A stretch of DNA of 64,000 nucleotides from positions 1-64,000 of the forward strand of contig JAGRNT010000003.1 of NCBI GenBank assembly GCA_020440605.1, given 5' to 3'. Every line of letters starts with the position of its first letter. The stretch's first letter is position 1. This DNA is from a bacterium (lineage in GTDB: Bacteria; 4484-113; JAFGCY01). Below are positions 60,520 to 64,000 of the stretch, piece after piece. The notes under the pieces are model-generated. The model ran no database searches and had not been told where the DNA came from. It was given only the letters and a program-made list of their open reading frames with translations. Made by a program: the position numbers and the translations under genes.

Positions 60520-61230
60520 TCAGTGGCTCAGCAAGTCTGCTTCATGTGCAACTGAGGAATCGACTTCATCCTCGTGCAGCAGACTGCTGAGCATCTGCAG
60601 GGCAGTCAGTTTGGCGACGATATCCAGGCGTCTGGGTCCGGTTCCGCCCGCGCTTGCGAGTCCATTTTCGCCCTCGCCGAACTCGGCCTGTCTGAGGATT
60701 TTGTCGAGCACCTTAACCGATGTCGCTGATTCGTCCGCGTTGCCAAGATCCAGCCTGCCCAGAGCGGATCCCTTGCGCTTCCGCTCCGAACTGAGCATCC
60801 TGAAGCAGAGATCACGGATCTCGTCGCGATAGGGCTCCAGCTCGGAATCCTCTATCCTCATGAGCTTTTCGAGCGGTGGCTCGGGCTGAAGCCGGGACAT
60901 TGCCGAGTTGGCAGCAGCCAGAATGACGACAATGAGCACGGCGAGCTGCCATGAAACCGTCAGAACACTGTACAGGCAGAGGGCCACGCCGATGAAGTTC
61001 AGCGGAAAGTAGCGCATCAGCCGCCACCGCTGCTGCTGTCCCTCGCAGAGCAGTTCCAGCTCCTGAACCAGGAAGCGCGCAAGGCCGCGCAGCTCACGGT
61101 TGTGGATCCGGCAGGCCCGGACTGGTTCAATTCCGAAACCGGAGGGGAACGCCAGATATCCGGAGTCAGGTTCCGGAATTTTCCGGTTGGCAACAGCTTT
61201 CCCTGCGATTTTGTCCTCACGCGGAATCAT
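60520..61230 (-). CDS. Membrane protein following the acyltransferase genes, unknown
   Basis: 236 residues. An N-terminal soluble part is followed by one hydrophobic hairpin (YFPLNFIGVALCLYSVLTVSWQLAVLIVVIL, two segments), then a long polar helical region (MRIEDSELEPYRDEIRDLCFRML). The start is set at 61230 because the longer frame to 61341 would run deep into the acyltransferase gene; 7 nt separate it from that gene's stop, so it is probably in the same operon. No family recognised. Confidence 0.6.
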   Translation of the reverse strand: MIPREDKIAGKAVANRKIPEPDSGYLAFPSGFGIEPVRACRIHNRELRGLARFLVQELELLCEGQQQRWRLMRYFPLNFIGVALCLYSVLTVSWQLAVLIVVILAAANSAMSRLQPEPPLEKLMRIEDSELEPYRDEIRDLCFRMLSSERKRKGSALGRLDLGNADESATSVKVLDKILRQAEFGEGENGLASAGGTGPRRLDIVAKLTALQMLSSLLHEDEVDSSVAHEADLLSH

Positions 61231-61237
61231 GCCCGGC

Positions 61238-62491
61238 CTACTGCCCCACTTCCGTGCGGTAATCCCGGCAGAGCTGCTCCAGCCGGCTGCGCACCTCATT
61301 TTCGACCCAGCGTGTGCTGTCCTCCACCTGTGCTTCACCACTGCGTTGCCAGTCGGAGATGCTCTCGCGCAGATTCAGCGGCCGGCCCACTCCCAGCCGG
61401 GCAGTGCGCGGGCCGTAGAAGCGCATCTGTCCGAGCACCTCGCGCTCGAAGCGGCACAGCAGGTCCAGGCAGCGCTCTGCCGATGGGTCGTCGTCAAGGT
61501 AGCGCCCCTGGATGGCAACGAACTCCAGCACGCGCTGCAGTTCCTCCTTGAGCGAGATCGCCCGGCGCTCCAGCAGCTGGCTCTCATACTCACTGCCCGC
61601 CGAGCTCCTGAGCCGGGAAACAGCCACAAACAGCTTGCGCAGGCGGTTGCGCAGCGGCAGCTCAGGGTCCAGTTCCCCGATTGCCAGCCGCCGCTCGATG
61701 TCGGAGAGAACGGACTCACGCAGCCTGGCAATACGTCCGTCGAGCTCTGCACCTTCATCAGGCATGAGACCATACAGGCGTTCATTGATTTCCAGCACCT
61801 GCTGTGTGAGACGCCTGACGCGCTCGAGGAGACTGCCTGCACCATCCAGTGAGAGACGGTCTTCCAGCCGCGAAAGTGAACGGCGGATCAGATGGTCCAC
61901 ATTGCCACGGAAGTGGTAGCGCACAGCCAGAGGCACGATGTGCACTGACTCGCCACTGCCGTTGTCAAGCAGGGACTGCTGCGCCTGGTAGCCGAAACGT
62001 GCAGCTCCCGGCAGAAATGGCAATACGAGATCATTGAAGTAGTAGTTCTCTCCCTCGGGGAAGATCACCAGCCAGCGCCTGCCGCTGGTCAGCAGTTCCA
62101 CCGTTGCATTGCCGGATGCCGCATCACGCATCCCACGGCGCACTGTGAAGGCCCCGATGCGGCGGCAGATGAAGCGCTGCAGGGGAAAGTCGAACCACTC
62201 CCTGGCAACTAGGTAGTTGAACTCCGTCAGCAGCAGGGTGCTCAGATGCATCATCACTGCCGGTTCAAAGGAAGGGTGGTTCGGGGCGAGAATCACGCGC
62301 TGTTCTCGCAGGCCGCGCAGGATCTCGCGATCATCCCGTCCGAGCTCCACGCGGTCAACATGAGTGATCAGCCCCAGCCCGAGTGGTGCCGCCAGGCGCG
62401 CCAGACCCATCATCCACCAGTTGTGCTTCGGAGTGGTGTACTTGTACTCCGGCAGCACGGAACCTGTGGCTGTTGTCGGCGGACTGCCCAT
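61238..62491 (-). CDS. PlsC-like acyltransferase paralogue A
   Basis: 417 residues. The acyltransferase core has APNHPSFEPAVM near 85-96 (catalytic His; a Glu four residues later where HX4D has Asp at five) and FPEGENYYFND near 145-155 in place of FPEGTRS. A helical C-terminal half of about 200 residues follows, with VLEINERLYGLM. It probably esterifies a glycerolipid. TAGAAT (62498-62503, minus strand) ends 6 nt before the ATG, so it has its own leaderless promoter. Paralogue of the next gene. Confidence 0.82.
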   Translation of the reverse strand: MGSPPTTATGSVLPEYKYTTPKHNWWMMGLARLAAPLGLGLITHVDRVELGRDDREILRGLREQRVILAPNHPSFEPAVMMHLSTLLLTEFNYLVAREWFDFPLQRFICRRIGAFTVRRGMRDAASGNATVELLTSGRRWLVIFPEGENYYFNDLVLPFLPGAARFGYQAQQSLLDNGSGESVHIVPLAVRYHFRGNVDHLIRRSLSRLEDRLSLDGAGSLLERVRRLTQQVLEINERLYGLMPDEGAELDGRIARLRESVLSDIERRLAIGELDPELPLRNRLRKLFVAVSRLRSSAGSEYESQLLERRAISLKEELQRVLEFVAIQGRYLDDDPSAERCLDLLCRFEREVLGQMRFYGPRTARLGVGRPLNLRESISDWQRSGEAQVEDSTRWVENEVRSRLEQLCRDYRTEVGQ

Positions 62492-62538
62492 AATAGGATT
62501 CTACGCCAGTGAAGCAATCAATGCACGGCTTGGGCCGC

Positions 62539-63792
62539 TCAGCCCTGCACTTCCGTCCGGTACTGCTCACACAGCTCGTCGAGGCGCTGGCGCACGCAGT
62601 CCTCCAGGCGTTCCGTCATGGCCTCGACCTGGCCCTCGTTGTCAGCCTGCCACGCCTCATATGTGTCTGACAGATTGATCGGATCTGAGATGCTGACACG
62701 CGCCGTGCGCGGCCCGAAGAACTTCAGCTTGCCGAAGACCTCCGTTTCGAAGCGGCCCAGCAGGTCGAGGTAACGCTCCGCCGAGCTGTCCTCCTGCACG
62801 TACTTGCCGGGCATCGCCACGAATTCCAGCACGCGTTGCAGCTCTGCCTTCATCACCTTCGAGCGCCGGTCCAGCAGTTTCCGTTCATATGAGCTTTCCG
62901 CGCTGCGCCGCATGCGCGAAACGGCCACGAACAGCTTGCGCAGCCGGTTGCGCAGCGGGCTCTCCAGGTCGACATTGTGCATCCCGAGCTTGTGCTCCAC
63001 ATCCATCAGCACCCGCTCGCGCAGGCGCGAGATGCGCATGTCAACGTCCGCCGGGTCCCGCACCTCCACGTCGTACAGGCGTTCATTGACCTCCAGCAGG
63101 CAGAAGGTCACGCGCTGCACACGTTCGAAGATACTGCCCCTGCCCTCGAGGGCCAGTTCCTTCTCGAGCCGGGCCAGGGAGGCGCGGATCAGCTTGTCGA
63201 CATTGCCGCGGTAGTGGTAGCGGATCGTGACCGGCACGATCCAGACCGGCTCAGAGTTGCCCTGGCGGCGGATGTCATCCAGCGCGCCATAGCCGAAACG
63301 TGCCGCCCCCGGCAGGAAGGGCAGCACGATGTCATGCAGGTAATACTCCTGGCCCTCCGGGAAGATCACGAGCCAGCGCTTGCCCATCCTGAGCAGCTGG
63401 CGCGTGGCATGCTGGCTGTCGCCATCCTTCGCCCCGCGGTTGATGGAGTAGGCCCCGATGCGGCTGCAGACGAAATTCTGCAGCGGATCCTCGAAGATCT
63501 CACGCGCGGCGAGGAAGTAGAAGCCGGTATGCAGCATGCCGGCCAGCTGCATCACCACCGGTGGTTCATAGCTTGGGTGGTTCGGCGTGAGAATCACGCG
63601 CTGGCCCAGCAGGCCCTCGAGGAGCTTTCTGTGCTCCGCGCTGATTTCAACCCTGTCAACCTGGGTAACAATTCTCAGGTAAAGCGGGGTTATCAGCCGC
63701 GCAATACCCATCATCAGCGGGTCATGGCGCGGCGGAATGAACTTGTATCCGCTCCCACCGGACTCCTGGGGTGCAGCCTGGTGCTGGTCCAT
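62539..63792 (-). CDS. PlsC-like acyltransferase paralogue B
   Basis: 417 residues from the start at 63792. Core motifs TPNHPSYEPPVV and FPEGQEYYLHD share the same deviations as paralogue A. The start is set at 63792 (MDQHQAAPQ) for two reasons: TACAAT (63799-63804, minus strand) lies exactly 6 nt upstream, and from there the two paralogues align without gaps to the shared MMG-ARL motif at residue 27. The frame continues to 63960, but that part has no counterpart in A. Confidence 0.82.
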   Translation of the reverse strand: MDQHQAAPQESGGSGYKFIPPRHDPLMMGIARLITPLYLRIVTQVDRVEISAEHRKLLEGLLGQRVILTPNHPSYEPPVVMQLAGMLHTGFYFLAAREIFEDPLQNFVCSRIGAYSINRGAKDGDSQHATRQLLRMGKRWLVIFPEGQEYYLHDIVLPFLPGAARFGYGALDDIRRQGNSEPVWIVPVTIRYHYRGNVDKLIRASLARLEKELALEGRGSIFERVQRVTFCLLEVNERLYDVEVRDPADVDMRISRLRERVLMDVEHKLGMHNVDLESPLRNRLRKLFVAVSRMRRSAESSYERKLLDRRSKVMKAELQRVLEFVAMPGKYVQEDSSAERYLDLLGRFETEVFGKLKFFGPRTARVSISDPINLSDTYEAWQADNEGQVEAMTERLEDCVRQRLDELCEQYRTEVQG

Positions 63793-64000
63793 CCACATAT
63801 TGTAGATGGAAACAGTTCCACTCCGCTGCTGCAAAACACTGCGGAAAAAGGTATCTTCTGGTGGTATCGGTGTACCGATAGCACCCCACAGGAGCAGGGA
63901 AATGAGCAGGAATTCTGGTGTGAAGCTTCGCAGCGGAATCATGGACACGCAGAGCAACAAGGCCTGCCGGAGCTGCGGTGTACTGATGGATGATGCGGGC
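63793..64000. other. Upstream region of acyltransferase B
   Basis: A 54-codon in-frame extension of the acyltransferase frame (to 63960) looks like a hydrophobic leader (LLISLLLWGAIG), but it is not shared with the paralogue and includes the -10 box. The other long frame is antisense. No further feature before the window edge. Confidence 0.4.

Noticed and set aside
62977..63993. 338-residue plus-strand frame opposite acyltransferase B
   Set aside because: Antisense shadow rich in H, A, D and V; the minus strand has acyltransferase motifs and a clear paralogue.
1..64000. tRNA or rRNA genes
   Set aside because: No TTCRANTC-type T-loop with a matching acceptor stem was found in the intergenic regions; the TTCGAATC at 44880 belongs to the duplicated gene fragment.

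Overview
The window is GC-rich chromosomal DNA of a flagellated bacterium with diderm-type lipoproteins. It carries three giant flagellins, system II cytochrome c biogenesis, a ClpC-type ATPase and LexA. No rRNA or tRNA gene is present and I cannot assign a phylum. It looks like an uncultured, deep-branching lineage, which is inference only. A practical trait recurs: many first-of-operon genes have a -10 box (TATAAT, TAGAAT, TATGCT and similar) exactly 6 nt before the start codon and no Shine-Dalgarno sequence, which predicts leaderless mRNAs. Genes inside operons usually carry strong AGGAGG-type sites.

Layout. 1-893: 5' part of a clpC-like gene. 1507-8519: a lower-GC type I restriction-modification operon (hsdR-hsdS-prrC-hsdM) that includes a PrrC-type anticodon nuclease. 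9123-11393: a cation-chloride-cotransporter-like permease. 11395-11955: repeats and a possible structured RNA. 11960-15051: two thioredoxin-like exported proteins around a degenerate phosphoesterase-like lipoprotein, plus a RimI-like acetyltransferase. 15133-25709: a small protein, then three tandem flagellin genes of 903-907 residues, each with its own terminator; long inverted-repeat 'word' elements follow the first two. 25893-33956: a small membrane protein, a beta-helix lipoprotein, a five-gene membrane operon of unknown function and a DUF4870-like protein.

34065-42031: a phenylacetate-CoA-ligase-like enzyme, a lipoprotein, the ccsA-ccs1-polyprenyl synthase operon (cytochrome c and quinone side-chain synthesis) and lspA-rnhB. 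42410-45670: a run of small, mostly membrane proteins disrupted by a clear 651-653 bp tandem duplication. 45716-50190: a Gld-type ABC exporter operon. 50414-56039: DinB-like, DUF1028, LexA and an exported WD40-like propeller protein. 56358-56469: the 4.5S SRP RNA. 56644-63792: secreted proteins, a diheme cytochrome lipoprotein, VOC and DUF488 proteins, and two adjacent acyltransferase paralogues.

Dispersed through intergenic DNA are a structured repeat family whose hairpin stems covary between copies, and many short hairpins with constant flanks but changing stems. The most interesting items are the PrrC toxin inside the type I operon, the systematic leaderless promoter pattern, the unknown five-gene membrane operon, the covarying hairpin repeat family and the microhomology-bounded duplication.
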